Part shown: positions 10,725-22,494 of the stretch, in pieces
How the letters are laid out: every line of letters starts with the position of its first letter
Numbering within the stretch: position 1 is the stretch's first letter
From: Hygrocybe punicea
Taxonomy: Eukaryota; Basidiomycota; Agaricomycetes; Agaricales; Hygrophoraceae
Assembly: GCA_963556145.1 (NCBI GenBank)
Contig: OY744472.1
Coordinates: forward strand, 2,976,001-3,040,000
DNA length: 64,000 nucleotides
Direction: 5' to 3'
The notes under the pieces: model-generated
The model's input: only the letters and a program-made list of their open reading frames with translations
Told to the model about the DNA's origin: nothing
Database searches by the model: none
Translations under genes and position numbers: made by a program

Positions 10725-13268
10725 ATGCTACAAGATCAGGACATCGAGCGTGCAGAGGAATATCAGTCTTATGGCAATGATATAGAACGACAGGCTCTCC
10801 TTTCAAGTCCTGCGAAGCCAGAGGACGACTTGGCTCAACCAGCACCAAGTGGTTCGCGTTGTACGCCAACGTTTGGATGGCTACACCTCTCCTTTGCATT
10901 CTTTGGAGGAATTGTTGCGTGTATCGTTACACAGTACGCCCTAAAAGGGTCATCTTGCTTCCTGTCTAGCAACAGTCCCGATGGTGTACCCCATATCCTT
11001 GCACCTCCATATGTTGGCTCGTCGGAGCGTCACGACTTTCCCCCCACCTCACCGACAAATGCCTTTCCGTCTCTATTCCCCACGAGCGTAGGGTACCCTG
11101 GAGGCACCCCGACTGGTGCCGAGCCAGCTCTAGTGGCTACTGCCCCTTCTTATCCGGTCCATTCGGGAGCAGCCCAACTTGTTGCTCCACCAACTCTAGG
11201 GAACACGAATGGCAAGCATAACGGATCTTTTGATTTGTTTAGAAAGTGGGGAAATTTGTCGCCATGGTATAGCGTTGACAGGAATGCCTTTGGACTTGAT
11301 TCTGGCCCAGAGCCGCCTGAAACTTGCAGGATCACTGGCTTGCATTTGTTGCATCGTCATGGAGCTAGGTATCCAACGGCTTATTGTACGTCTTTTAACT
11401 CCCGAAAGGTTCTTCACATTCAACGGTCTTGGTAGCCTCATTTGGAGGACCTGCGAACTTGGCAAGACGGCTACATGATACTGCCGCTAATTGGAATGCA
11501 TCTGGTGATTTAGAATTTCTGAATCACTGGTACGCCTTCCCGTTCCCATCAGGTTGATCGTTGCTAATTTCATTAACAGGACATATAAGCTGGGTGAAGA
11601 AGGCACGCCTCTCTGTTGTATTCTGTCATGTCGAATCATCCTGACGGGGTACACGTAGTCTTGACTCCTTTTGGGAGGCAACAACTCTGTATGTTTTGAA
11701 TTTTGATAAGCGAATATTCGTTTGAAATTAATCGCAGTTGATTTGGGTGTATCAATGCGCCTGAAATACGGGTTTCTCCTCAAGGTATATAACGATCTCT
11801 CACAACAGTTCCTTTTGATCAATCTGGGGGTGTCTAGAACTTTACCGATTCACATACAATTCCTGTATTTCGCACGGAGTCACAGTCTGTCTTACTCCTT
11901 CAGGAGAAGGAAAACTCACCTCATCCTTACTCAGGGATCGTATGCTGAATTCAGCACTGAATTTCGCCCTTGGATTTTTCGGGCTTCCTCTCGAGGGCAA
12001 ATATCAGCAAAGTATCACAATCGAAGCTTCTGGGGTATGCTTTCTGACAGTTGTTCGCAATGTTGTGCTGATTGTCCTGCCGTTTCAAGTTTAATAATAC
12101 TCTTGCCCCATACGAAACGTACGACCACAAACCAACTCCTCTCCGTCTTTTCTTGACGTTTTTTTAGATGTCCCAATGCCGGAGATCGTTCCAAAGCCGC
12201 TCGTTCTATTGTGTATGTTAGGCAGTGGACATCCATATACTTGAAAAACGCGCATGAAAGGCTACAGGCGCAGTTGATAGGCTATGATCTAAGTTTCGAG
12301 GATTTGTACACTTTCCAACAGCTTTGCGCTTACGAGGTCAGTGGCGGTGCTTCTGTATTTTCGACAGAGCCCCAATTGGTTACATCTTGTCTTCTAGACC
12401 GTTGCTATTGGATACTCAAAATTCTGCGAACTTTTCACCGAAGATGAGTGGGATGGATTCAATTACTCGTGGGTAATCCACCGTTCGTTGTGTCGTCGTA
12501 AACTCAATATTATGCCGTGGATAGACTTGACCTCATATTCTGGTATGAAACATCTCGTCGTCATGTTCGGTCCATGATGTATTTTCTGCAGGTACGACTC
12601 AGCATTCGGCTCGCCCGTTGCGCGGGTCCTTGGAATTGGTTATGTCCAAGAACTAGTAGCAAGACTTACCCATACACCTATCGAGACACACAATTCATCA
12701 ACAAACGCAACATTGAATGACAACTCCATCACCTTCCCTTTAGGACAAAGTTTGTATGTAGATGCTACACACGAGGTTGTCGTTCTATATGGTAGGTTCT
12801 GTTCTCCGACATCGGCTGAACCTACTGGACACGTTTTTCAGTCCTTACTGCGTTAAATCTGTCAAACTTTGCGACTACTGGACCATTGCCTGCTGATCAT
12901 ATACCTCCAAATCGATCTTTCAGGTCATCGGAGCTCGCACCGTTTGCAACCAATGTTCAGTTCCAGTGTGCGTTTTCTTCCGATAATCCCTCATCATTCC
13001 CCATCGTGATCTTTTGCATGATGCAGTGCTAGCCTGCGAATCTCAACCTGACCCTCAAATCCGTATCATCGTCAATGACGGCGTGGTGCCACTTACGGGT
13101 ATAAGCGGATGCCCAATTCAGAAGGACGGCATGTGTGCAGTCGACACATTTGTCGATGCGGAAAAGGAGATAATTGCCGGGACGGATTGGATACACGATT
13201 GTCACGGAGAGTGGCGGGTTCCAGAGGGGACAGAATGGAACACAACAACCGGAGACCCACCCAAATGA
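10725..13268 (+). CDS. Histidine acid phosphatase, phytase-like, with N-terminal membrane anchor
   Basis: Fourteen exons (10725-11385, 11436-11529, 11580-11602, 11659-11688, 11738-11784, 11838-11884, 11935-12034, 12090-12118, 12168-12336, 12398-12468, 12525-12542, 12592-12791, 12842-12967, 13027-13268) give 618 residues. The catalytic RHGARYPT motif is at residues 211-218, and the distal acid/base motif appears as DATHE near residue 488. Other family motifs are LTPFGRQQL, PVFRTESQDRML, FGSPVARVLGIGYVQEL, LNLSNFATTGPLP and KDGMCAVDTFV. There is no signal peptide. Instead a hydrophobic segment at about residues 52-72 (LHLSFAFFGGIVACIVTQYAL) follows 50 polar residues, suggesting a type II membrane protein, then a Pro/Thr-rich linker. 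Such enzymes release phosphate from phytate or other monoesters; the real substrate is unknown. The intron at 11603-11658 uses a GC donor. Confidence 0.93.
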
Positions 13269-14718
13269 TGAGCCTTGAGCTTGAGCTCCAGAATTGCGGT
13301 TTCCTTCGTGCGGGGAACTGTACATATGATGCCACGGTAGACGGCGTTTTCCATTTCTAGATCAGGTTGCCGTCATTGATGAATGTGAGTTTGCATGATT
13401 CTGAAAGACAGCGAGAGTGAATACTGCATGCTCTCACTGGCGTCTCGTGCAAACTCATTTCCGCGTCATTTACCGTTAGCTCAATTTACGTAAAATAACC
13501 CAGCGAGCGATCAGACTCACGTGGAAAGTACATGATGTGCAACTCATGTTCTCCTATCTTTGCCCAAGTCTTTCACCTCGAGCATATATCCTCTGGGCCA
13601 TCTAGCTACTGTCGGGGTGAAAATGCTCACGTTCTTTTACCTGGTGTGTGCTATCTGTTTCTTCTAGCCCATCTATCGCATCGTAAACTCATGCCGACAA
13701 CTTGAGCAGCATGTTAACTACTCACGGAATCGATAAACTTTACCCCAACTGTTCCTCTGAAATGTGACCGACGGTCATGAAATTCTCTCTGAAATTCATT
13801 CGGTCGGAATTACGGTGTCCACATTTCGTCTCCACCGTTAAGTTTCCAGCTGCTTGGTGTGCATGCCTCCGGAACTGGGGCGTTTCGAGTGTATGTCATA
13901 AACGTGATTCAAGCATTGCCAGACGCTGATGTGGCTAGCTAGACACGAGCGTTGGTGCCATGTTAACCCGTGGCATATTTTCGACGGCTGGCACAAAAGC
14001 AGGGGCCCTGCAAAGCACAATGTCTATCTTTACTTCCCTCCAACTCTGCAATTGGGTATTTAGGACAACTTGGGCTGTCGTCTTTTTTTTTGCCTTTCAT
14101 GGTACTGAACCTCTTGCCGCTTGAATGGAAGCTTCTAGAACTCGTCCTCTAGCTGAAAACGATGTATTGCCCTCTGCATTCATGAATCGTCTTCACATCC
14201 GAAAACTATCGCATCAAGACACTTGTACTAGTGATGCTTTATGGTAATTATTATATTCCTCTCTTTGAAGACAACCCGTTTGACTTCTTGTAATACCTAG
14301 TTTCTACTGCGTTCGGAAATGTCTGATGCTCCAACGCGAGTGCATATCTATGTCAGCCGATATCAAGAAGGAACGAGCGACAGACTGCGCGAGAGTCGCT
14401 GGCGTGGGCGAAAGCTGATGAAGTAAAACTGGTATCAATGAAGACTCTGCGCCAGACATTGAGACACTGCCGACCTCTTCGTAGTTGTCTCAATAACCGA
14501 GAATGGCTCAATACGGGATCTGCGACAGGCCTTTGTTTGCCAGCCTCGAACCTTGAACATTTGGATCAGTCGTGAAAGCATCAGAGTAACGTGATTTCGC
14601 AGAATGTCAAGTACTGACTATTATAAATCTGACTCGCAGATCGTTGAATACGGAACCGAAACTAGTCATGCTCTGATATGTCCATTAATGATTGTGATAA
14701 TATAGGCCATCCATACTC
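13269..14718. other. Intergenic between convergent genes, about 1.45 kb
   Basis: The phytase gene (plus) and the next gene (minus) end toward each other here. I see only short frames with no motif, no inverted repeats of note and no RNA gene. Confidence 0.4.
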
Positions 14719-17700
14719 TTACACTGCCGACGCAGGTTTACTTCGCATCGCCTTCAGACTCTCGATCGCTTCCCTTGCATACCACGCCAAATCGTCGTCA
14801 GGGATTTCGGCCGCTTCGTCCTTGCCTTGTTTCTCTTTGCCCTTTCCTTTCAGGTCTCGTGGTGTCAAGTCATTGCAACTCTTGAGTGGCTCGCCTGTTC
14901 CTGCAGCCTTCACCCCTTCAAAAGTCTGAATCAGGCTCGAAGTTCTGCTACGAGGCTTAGCTTTTTGCGCCGAGGTCGGTACTTGAGCACTCCCGACGCC
15001 ATTATCAGTAAAGGGATTCCATCCCATCCCACGAAATGGCCCGAAAGAATCCTCGACTGACACATCTGGTGAGCTTGACCGGCCGCCATTCGACAACACG
15101 CTTGGAGTCCATCGAACGTGCTTGGCCTTATGGCTTCTTTCCTCAACTGGATGGAGCATCAGATTCCAGCCCTCCTCATCATCCAGGTCGGTTGACTGGT
15201 CTTGGGTGGGATACCAGATATCGGTGGGACGCGAATCTCCTGGTGGTGTTATGGGGACGTTCGTGCTGGCTGTAGTTGGAGAAATCGAAGAATTTGTCTC
15301 TTCCTCAGCCGTATAGTGAAAGATTTGCGAGAAGCTTGAGGATGGAATGCTGGGTTTGGGTTCAGCAATCACACTGGCATCGGAAGGACGGTCCGCCTCT
15401 GTTTTCTTGGACGTTTTGCTTTCGACGGGTGCAACCCACACCAATGGATCGGCTTCTTCGTCTGAAACTTCCTCAACGGTCACTGGCTTCCGAGGTTTGG
15501 GAACGGGATTCGCTTTCTTCTGGGGTGGCTGGCGTCGCTTTCGGCTCTCTGTTCCACCGGCTCCATTCTTCCGTTCAGAAGGTGTATTGGTCACACCTGC
15601 CTTGCCATCGGATTTCTTGAGTATCGATTTGGGTTGCTTAGCAACATCAGCGGCACCTTCGCTTTTCTGCTTTTGAACTGCTGAGACATTGAAGAAGTTG
15701 GGACTTGGAGGAGGAGGATCGGATGCCCTCCGTGGTCGGTTCATGACAACTTGTGCAGTTTCAAGCGCTGTAGACCCTGGAACCTGCGTCAAGTCGACAT
15801 TCTGGCTCTGCTTCTCTGGGGACTGTGGTGGGATTCCTCTCACAGGGGTCTCGTCGTCCCACCTGATTGAATCTCGAAGAAGCTGAGCTCGAGAATTTGC
15901 GTTCGACATGCTAGTCGGTTTCGCCTCTGCGAGACGCTCGATTGGTCGTCCCTGACGCAAATCGAGGTCGTGAGAAGGGCCCCACGCCATCGAAGTTTGA
16001 AGAAGCTGGGAACCTAGAAGCGAACCCATCGTCTTTGTAGAGGAACCAGCCAGTTGCTTCTGTTCGATTGGCTCATCTCGTTGCCCCTCCCACTTTCCAG
16101 GAATCCAAAATTCTTCTCGCTGGTTCTGGTGGCGGCTCGATGAGTTACTGTCCAACGTGGTCCCAGACGTGCTGGCGAGAGCTTTCGGACGAGTACCGGA
16201 ACCGGCGACATCTTGGAGCTCCTCAGGCCCTTCCAGTCGCCAATTTTTTTGCGGTGTTTGCTGCAGACTTCTGCGTCGAGACTTGGAGCTGGAAGGTCCA
16301 TCCAGCGATTGGATCGTGCTCGTTACCTCTTTCTCTCGAGCTGTATCGCGACGTATGCTTTCCGGTAAATCAGAAACTCGTATCGCCTCTCCCTGCGGCA
16401 TCTGGTTACGTTGAGAAGTAGGGATCGATGATTGATCCACAATTTTGGGAGGCTTTTGTGGCGCATGGTCTTGATGGATTCCTGCTCCTGACTTCTTCTG
16501 CTCTATTGCTCCGGGCAGGCGAGCATCCTCTACTCGGTGTGGCTGTTGCAAATTGGCAATGGCGTTCTGTGCGAAATCCATGACCTGTCGAGACGTGCTC
16601 GCAACGGGAGCGTTATTTCTCCCTCGACGGCGACGTCCCTCCTCCGGTGTTTTGATTTCTTCCGTGATCTGGATTTGGGGCTGGGTCGGACCGGACCATG
16701 TGGTGGTTATCTCTCCATTCTGCTTAAATCCCACATCCCGAGCAAAACGTTGGCCACCGCGGCTGGCCGGTTCTTTCTCCAGGTCACGTTCTTGCAATGT
16801 TTCCGTGATTACCTCGAAAGGTTTCCATGATTTCGCTGTCGCATCATGTAGGGCACTTCTCCGACGGAACTCCGTCTGTCGTTTCGCCCGCTCATTGTGG
16901 ACTATCATCTTGCGTTCATCTTCCTTGACCCGCTTCAGGTTCTCCATGCTGCGATCGTGCTCGGCCAAGATGTCCCTCATCTTCTGCTTATCCATATTTC
17001 TGTCGCATAATTGCCGGGAGAGCTTTGTGCCTGCCTGCGCCGCCTCGAAGTGGAATTCCCAGATCTTTTTCTCTCGGATCTCCGTTTTGAACTTCTCAAA
17101 TTCGGCCTCTTCCACTTTCGTGTCCTGGTCGTCGTGGAGTATCGGTCCGATATAACGGTGGCCAGCCGCCCGCAGCTTGGGATGTCTGAAATCGTTAAGG
17201 TCAACAGGTGAGATTGGCTGAGAAGCGCGGTCCGCTGCGCCCCGAGGAGGAGATCGTTCAGGTGACGTGGTTTGGGCGGAACCCGGAAGCTCGGACGCCC
17301 GAGTATCGTCGTATTCCTCTCTAACCCGCTAGAAGCAACACCACGAGTCAACACCACGATGGTGGAAATGTCCAAGTCATACTCACGCTGTCGGCTTGGG
17401 CGTGTGATTCAAGGGAAAACCCATCGTCACGCCAGAGTTCTTCACGGAAGGCTGTGGCGCTGACAAACTCGAAAGTCGGAGGGTCGGCTGACTGGGTTGC
17501 TGGAGCCCATGTCTGGGGAAGGAAAGCAGTCGCATGAGACGGCGCAGTCCCGTTGGGTTGCGAAATGGATGTCAACTCCTCGCCGTCTGGATCTCCACCC
17601 AACGCTCTCTCGACAGCCAATTTCTCCGCAGGAGTGATATCGACCCAGTCCTCTGCGTCCAAGCCAGCAGCAGAGAGCCTCCTTTCCCACTCAACTTGTG

Positions 17701-17974
17701 CGAGGTGGACCAATTCTTCATCTAGATGGCGTTTCAACGCGCTTTTCTTCGCGTCATACTCGTCCTGTAGAAGAACATGAAACTTCCATGGTGTGTCTCG
17801 TTTCGATTTCAGCATCTCGTCTTCAAGGCCTTTGTAAAGTTCTTCGCGTCGTTTCACTGTTGTGTTTCTTGTTACAATCAACCATTTTTCGAAGAGTCGC
17901 CACTGCATCCGGATCGCGGCTGAGAGGTTCTTCTGAGCCTCTGAAAGAGGATGGACGACCTGGGAAGGTAGCAT
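14719..17974 (-). CDS. Hypothetical coiled-coil and low-complexity protein
   Basis: Two exons on the minus strand (17974-17387, 17328-14719) give 1065 residues; the 58-nt intron has a standard GTGAGT donor and TTCTAG acceptor. I do not recognise the family. Residues 10-120 are charged and helical (MQWRLFEKW, RREELYKGLEDEM, EYDAKKSALKRHLDEEL). A second charged helical block lies near 240-330 (AEFEKFKTEIREKKIWEFHFEA, KRVKEDERKM, ERAKRQTEFRRR). The central part is Ser/Pro/Gln-rich and probably disordered. The C-terminal 120 residues carry VRWTPSVL and RGMGWNPFTDN, then end basic-acidic. The gene is head-to-head with 19162-22494, about 1.2 kb away, which has a similar overall build. Confidence 0.7.
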
Positions 17975-19161
17975 GGTCGAGTGCGAAACAAATGTGGGAC
18001 GCCACAGAATGTTTGGATTGCTATAACCAAAAACAAAAGTTGGAAGTTGAGTCAGGAAAAAGGTGGGAACCAGCTGCCTCGTGTTAATGAAACCCGGAAT
18101 TGTTCAGAGCTCCAACGCCGCATGCGGAACAAAGTCGGGCCAAAAAGAATAGCTTATCAGATGAACTAGGTGATTACTCGATCCTTGCGTGCTTTTATCA
18201 GGATGCGCCCACCTGGTATCAAAGGAGGATGAGGATCATGATAACAGATAGTTATCACTCTTTCCTATATAGCACCCTGGCACCCTTACCCGGTTAGACA
18301 CCATCAACGGGCTGCCAACGGCTTCACCCTGATCAAATTGAACCATCCGCAAGCGAAATGAAAAAAACAGCCTTTCCTCGTTGACCCCTCTTGGCGATAA
18401 TTGGTGCAGTGTTCCTTCACTTCGAGTACGCCATTAATAATAGGCGAGCGTAAGTTTATGTACAATAACGCACTTCCCACCTTCCATTCCAAGAGGCTAT
18501 GCAAGGGGTGTTTGTTTCTCAGCCATGTGTATTTAATACGTTTCCGGTTAAAAATACATAGTGAAAACACGACCCAAGAAATTGTGCTGTTTGAGCGTTG
18601 TTTGATTGTGGGCGGTTGCAGCGTGGTGCAAGCGTGCTTGACGTGTGCGGGGCCGCCATCAATATTGTATGATGGATGCCCCGTCATTGAGGCTTGGGCA
18701 ACGGAACATAGGGTGGCGGCGTCGGCAGTCGCTAAGTTGGCAATTAGCTTCGACAACTTTGACGAAGATCCGCCACTTTCGGACTATTATAAACAATAAA
18801 CAACATCCATCATCCGGGCGGAGAACCTTTTTTTTCGCTTTCGGGGGTGAAACTGGCGCTGTCGCCAACCATGACTGCATAGGGCCGCAAAGAAACAAGT
18901 GTGAGTGGCCGCCACTTCTAAAGAACAAGCTTCTAGAACCCCGTTGTACTCAAACATGAGGCACTCAGGGCTTAAGATCGTGCTCAGTCCTTGCAAGCCC
19001 AACACGCCCTGGAACCCGTTCATCATTCGTTTCTGTGGCCGTTTCTGTGGCCGTTTTTGCTCGTGTCCTCAATCATTGTCTTCCCCGTCCTCGTTTCTTC
19101 TACATTCCATAGCACTGCCTCTCACCGCGCTCCCCCCCTCAATCCTATCCTCCACATTTTG
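17975..19161. other. Divergent intergenic region, about 1.2 kb
   Basis: This lies between two divergent genes and presumably holds both promoters. Pyrimidine-rich tracts occur at about 19076-19155, just before the downstream ATG, and GGCCGTTTCTGT is repeated at 19036-19058. Open frames across it lack family motifs. Confidence 0.35.
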
Positions 19162-22100
19162 ATGGTTGCTTTAATGCCCGACCTCATTGGACCTACCGAT
19201 TCACATATCATAAATCCCGATTTCGAGCCAGACGATGACTGGAAGTACAATCTCAGGAACGAAATCGAGCATGGCCTACAGTCACTGGTAGAAGAGGCCA
19301 AGAGAGCCCTCGACGAACAACTATTGGCGGCCCCCGTTGATGAAGTAACGCGCGAACACCTGAGCAAACAGCACCACGAGACTATGACGGGTATCCGAAG
19401 GCTGGCGAAGGCACAATTCGATGAGGGTCTCAACAAGGAACGGCGTTTACGACGTTGGTCTCAGGGCTTGGCGACCGAAGACGACGAGTTCAACGACGCT
19501 TTGGTGAAGGAGCAGCAGTCTATTCTGGACAATATCAAGAAGGAAGATGGCGAGAGGGCACGCTCTAAAACACTCGACCAGGTTGATGAGCACGTTGCTG
19601 GCATGGAAACAGGTCCGAAAACCGGGCGTGGTGAAGTGGGTTACTTTGCGCCGATTTCACATCGGGATCCAACTCCCCTCTCTAAGGGTAGAAGGGATGG
19701 TGATAACATGTCACAGCACGATGGCGAGCGAACTGTTGGCACTCCATCCAGCGAAAGGCCACCCGAACGTTGGACAGGTCAGACATTGACGGAGGAACCG
19801 ACTGAACTAGCACAACTCGGGCAGCGGCCAACCCAGCGACTGGTGGAGAGGTCGTCATATCTTCCCGAGGGCACTAACAGTCGGAGGCCTTCCGCAAGCT
19901 CCCCGCCGAAGATGATGGCAATCCCGGAGATCTGGAAACCCTCAATATCACCGGAAGAAGACGCAGCTGCCTCCAACCCGTACGCGGCGGCCAGGCGCAG
20001 TAGCACAGGCACCGGGTCCATTGGAGCAAGCAATTATCGTTCATCAGCGACTACGAGCCAGATCCCCGAACGAACGAACGAAGCATCCGATCTTGTCGGG
20101 AACTTGGAGCGAGAGAGAGTCAAGTTACAAGAGGTTGACCAGGAATGGGCTCCATTGATGAAGGGACGAGAGAAAGAGCAACAACAGGTGCAGTCTAGAA
20201 GTGAAGTTCGACAGAGCACTGCCACTGAAATGCAAAATCACCGCAAGGAAGACCATTTCCCAGTCTCAATTCCGACGCGTGCAGTTGATAGTCCATCGCG
20301 AGGCTATCAACAGTCGCCCTCGGCGAATAGACCCATTGTCAACAAGAGATCATTCTATGGCGACGAACCCGGACGACCGGACGGTCAACCACGAAGCTCC
20401 CAAGCGCCGTCCTTTGCAAATAGACCCATCGTCAACCAGAAGTCATTCTATGTCGACGAACCCGGACGTCCGGATGGTCAATCACGAAACTCTCAACCGC
20501 CTCCCTCCCCGAATAGACCCGTTGTCAACAAGAAGTCATTCCATATCGACGACCCCGGTCGCCCGGATGGTCCATCACGCAGCTTTCAACCGCCACCCAC
20601 CGCGAAGAGGCCCATCGTCAACAAGAAGTCATTCTCTGTCGACGAGCCTAGACAGGCCGACGGTCAATCACGGGATTTTGCACCGCCTGTTCCGTCTGCC
20701 GGCAAGGCAATCATCAACAAGCGGTCTTTCACGGCAGATGAGTATGGACGATATCCTCATCCTCCTCCGACGAGTCCCAAATCTGCTCGTTGGGTGCAGG
20801 TTCCGTCGCGACCGCCGAATGATAGCCGTCTTGAATCTTCATTCTCTCGTCCTGCTCAGCCACCCGATGGAAATCCTCCTCGACACTGGCAGCCGTCTGT
20901 GCTTCGGTCACCATTCGCATACGGTGCCAAGCAAGACTCTGCTAACTATGACCATCCGTTTGAATCTGCGATTCTCCAACGAGCTTCGGTTGTAGATGAG
21001 GAATCGGAGGAGGAGGAATCGGACAGCTCAGATGATGACGAGGTACTGGATCAAAGGGTTCTAGAAATGGAAATTCAGTCTAAACGCAGGGAAGATGAAG
21101 CTAGGAAGAAGGAGGAAGATGCTAAGAAGACGGAGGAGGACGCTAGGATTAGGGAGGTGGAGGCCCGACGGAAAGAGGAGGACGCCAGGCGGAAAGCGGA
21201 AGCTGCGTCGAAACAGGTAGAGGAGGCAAAGCGCAAGGAGGAGGAGGTCCAACGTAAGGAGGAGGAAGCAGCGCGTAAGGAGGAGGAAGCTCGGCGTAAA
21301 GAGGAAGCAGCGCGGCAGAAGGAAGAAGAAACTCGAAGGAAGGAGGAAGAAGTGAGGATAAGAGAAGAAGAGGTGAAGCGTCGGGAGGATGAGCTGAATC
21401 GAAGGGAGGCCGAAGCCAAGCGGAGAGATGAGGAGAAAAGACGGGAAGAGGAGGCGAAAAGACGGGAGGAGAGGGAGAGGGAGGAGGAGAGACGGCGGGA
21501 AGAAGAGGTGAAGCAGAGGCTATTGCAGGAGAGCCGCAAGCGCGAAGAGGAGAAAAGACGTAGAGAAGAGGAGAAACAGAGGATACAGCAGGAGGAATTC
21601 CGCAAGCGTGAAGAGGACATCCGGCGGCGGACAGAGGAGCGCAAACGACAAGATAGTATTGGATCAGAAAACAATCGGACAGGAACCACCTATGGGGCCT
21701 CGGCTGGACCTACCTGGACTGCACCGAACCGAACGAGTGCCAGCTCACCAACGTCGCCGGACCGAAGCAGCACTGGATCGTCCAACCGAAACAGCGCAAG
21801 CTCCAACTGGTCATCGTCGTCTGGGCGGCCGAGTTCCACGACGAGTTCACAAGCATCCAGTACTAGCCGGTCATCGACGACGGGGACAAGCGCAGGTAAT
21901 AAAGCCGGTTCAGGAGCATCGAGGGCCGGGGATTCTTCGGAAACCGGGGTGTACCCGGGGGCGATACCGCCGTCGTTCTCTTCGAGCAACTTTGCGGAGC
22001 GTGATTGGGCACGGCGGCAGGCTGAGCTTGCGAAAGAGCAACAAGAGAAGTTTCAGAAGGAGCAAGAGAGAATGGAGAGGGAGCGGCAAGCCAAGGCAGC

Positions 22101-22494
22101 GACGTCCGGCCGAATTCCGACGAAGGAGGAAGTGATTCACTTGTTTTCTGCGCACGAACGGCAGTGGAGTATGCTTCCGAACCTGGAGAACTTGACGTGG
22201 GACAGTTTTCCGTGGCCGCTGTTGAGGAGGGCGAATAACCCGAACGATTTGACGGAGGGTGCGATTGTTGCGTATGTTGGGTCGCCACATTATCCTGGGG
22301 ACAAGTCCAAGTTGATGAAGGAACGGATCAAGGATAATATCCGGAGATGGCACCCAGACCGGTTCGATACGCGACTGTTGACCAAGGTGGTGGAGAAGGA
22401 GCGGGCGATGGTGAAGGAAGGAGCGGACGCTGTCGTCCGAAGTCTTACGAATCTGTTGATGTCGAACTCGACCGTTCGGGATGTATTTTCCTAG
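19162..22494 (+). CDS. Repeat-bearing coiled-coil protein with a C-terminal WHxDxF (J-like) domain
   Basis: A single exon of 1110 residues begins at ATG 19162 (MVALMPDLIG); the frame is open further upstream only without an ATG. In order: an acidic/helical N-terminus (about 15-150), a disordered Ser/Pro region, five tandem repeats of about 31 residues from residue 389 (core RPIVNKKSF..DEPGRPDGQ), an acidic patch EEEESDSSDDDE, a very charged Arg/Glu/Lys coiled coil at about 632-833, a Ser/Thr/Gly linker, and a compact C-terminal domain from about 983. That domain has HERQWSML, FPWPLL near 1017 and RRWHPDRFDTRLLTKVV near 1062. HPD inside a helical setting recalls the J-domain HPD loop, but this is an inference. 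The same C-terminal domain recurs in the protein at 37405-38715. Confidence 0.8.
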   Translation: MVALMPDLIGPTDSHIINPDFEPDDDWKYNLRNEIEHGLQSLVEEAKRALDEQLLAAPVDEVTREHLSKQHHETMTGIRRLAKAQFDEGLNKERRLRRWSQGLATEDDEFNDALVKEQQSILDNIKKEDGERARSKTLDQVDEHVAGMETGPKTGRGEVGYFAPISHRDPTPLSKGRRDGDNMSQHDGERTVGTPSSERPPERWTGQTLTEEPTELAQLGQRPTQRLVERSSYLPEGTNSRRPSASSPPKMMAIPEIWKPSISPEEDAAASNPYAAARRSSTGTGSIGASNYRSSATTSQIPERTNEASDLVGNLERERVKLQEVDQEWAPLMKGREKEQQQVQSRSEVRQSTATEMQNHRKEDHFPVSIPTRAVDSPSRGYQQSPSANRPIVNKRSFYGDEPGRPDGQPRSSQAPSFANRPIVNQKSFYVDEPGRPDGQSRNSQPPPSPNRPVVNKKSFHIDDPGRPDGPSRSFQPPPTAKRPIVNKKSFSVDEPRQADGQSRDFAPPVPSAGKAIINKRSFTADEYGRYPHPPPTSPKSARWVQVPSRPPNDSRLESSFSRPAQPPDGNPPRHWQPSVLRSPFAYGAKQDSANYDHPFESAILQRASVVDEESEEEESDSSDDDEVLDQRVLEMEIQSKRREDEARKKEEDAKKTEEDARIREVEARRKEEDARRKAEAASKQVEEAKRKEEEVQRKEEEAARKEEEARRKEEAARQKEEETRRKEEEVRIREEEVKRREDELNRREAEAKRRDEEKRREEEAKRREEREREEERRREEEVKQRLLQESRKREEEKRRREEEKQRIQQEEFRKREEDIRRRTEERKRQDSIGSENNRTGTTYGASAGPTWTAPNRTSASSPTSPDRSSTGSSNRNSASSNWSSSSGRPSSTTSSQASSTSRSSTTGTSAGNKAGSGASRAGDSSETGVYPGAIPPSFSSSNFAERDWARRQAELAKEQQEKFQKEQERMERERQAKAATSGRIPTKEEVIHLFSAHERQWSMLPNLENLTWDSFPWPLLRRANNPNDLTEGAIVAYVGSPHYPGDKSKLMKERIKDNIRRWHPDRFDTRLLTKVVEKERAMVKEGADAVVRSLTNLLMSNSTVRDVFS
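20326..20790 (+). repeat. In-frame 93-bp tandem repeat, five copies
   Basis: Copies start at 20326, 20419, 20512, 20605 and about 20704, with a 93-bp period (31 codons) for the first four steps and 99 bp for the last. The first four are closest to each other; the fifth is diverged (KAIINKRSF). The repeat lies wholly in the coding frame. Confidence 0.85.

Noticed and set aside
18991..19161. N-terminal extension of the 1110-residue protein with a hydrophobic stretch
   Set aside because: The extended frame starts at TTG. The sequence is a CT-rich 5' leader that happens to be open.
21075..21689. Long minus-strand frame opposite the coiled-coil region
   Set aside because: It is the antisense of an Arg/Glu/Lys-rich repeat, giving Ser/Leu-rich product with no motif.
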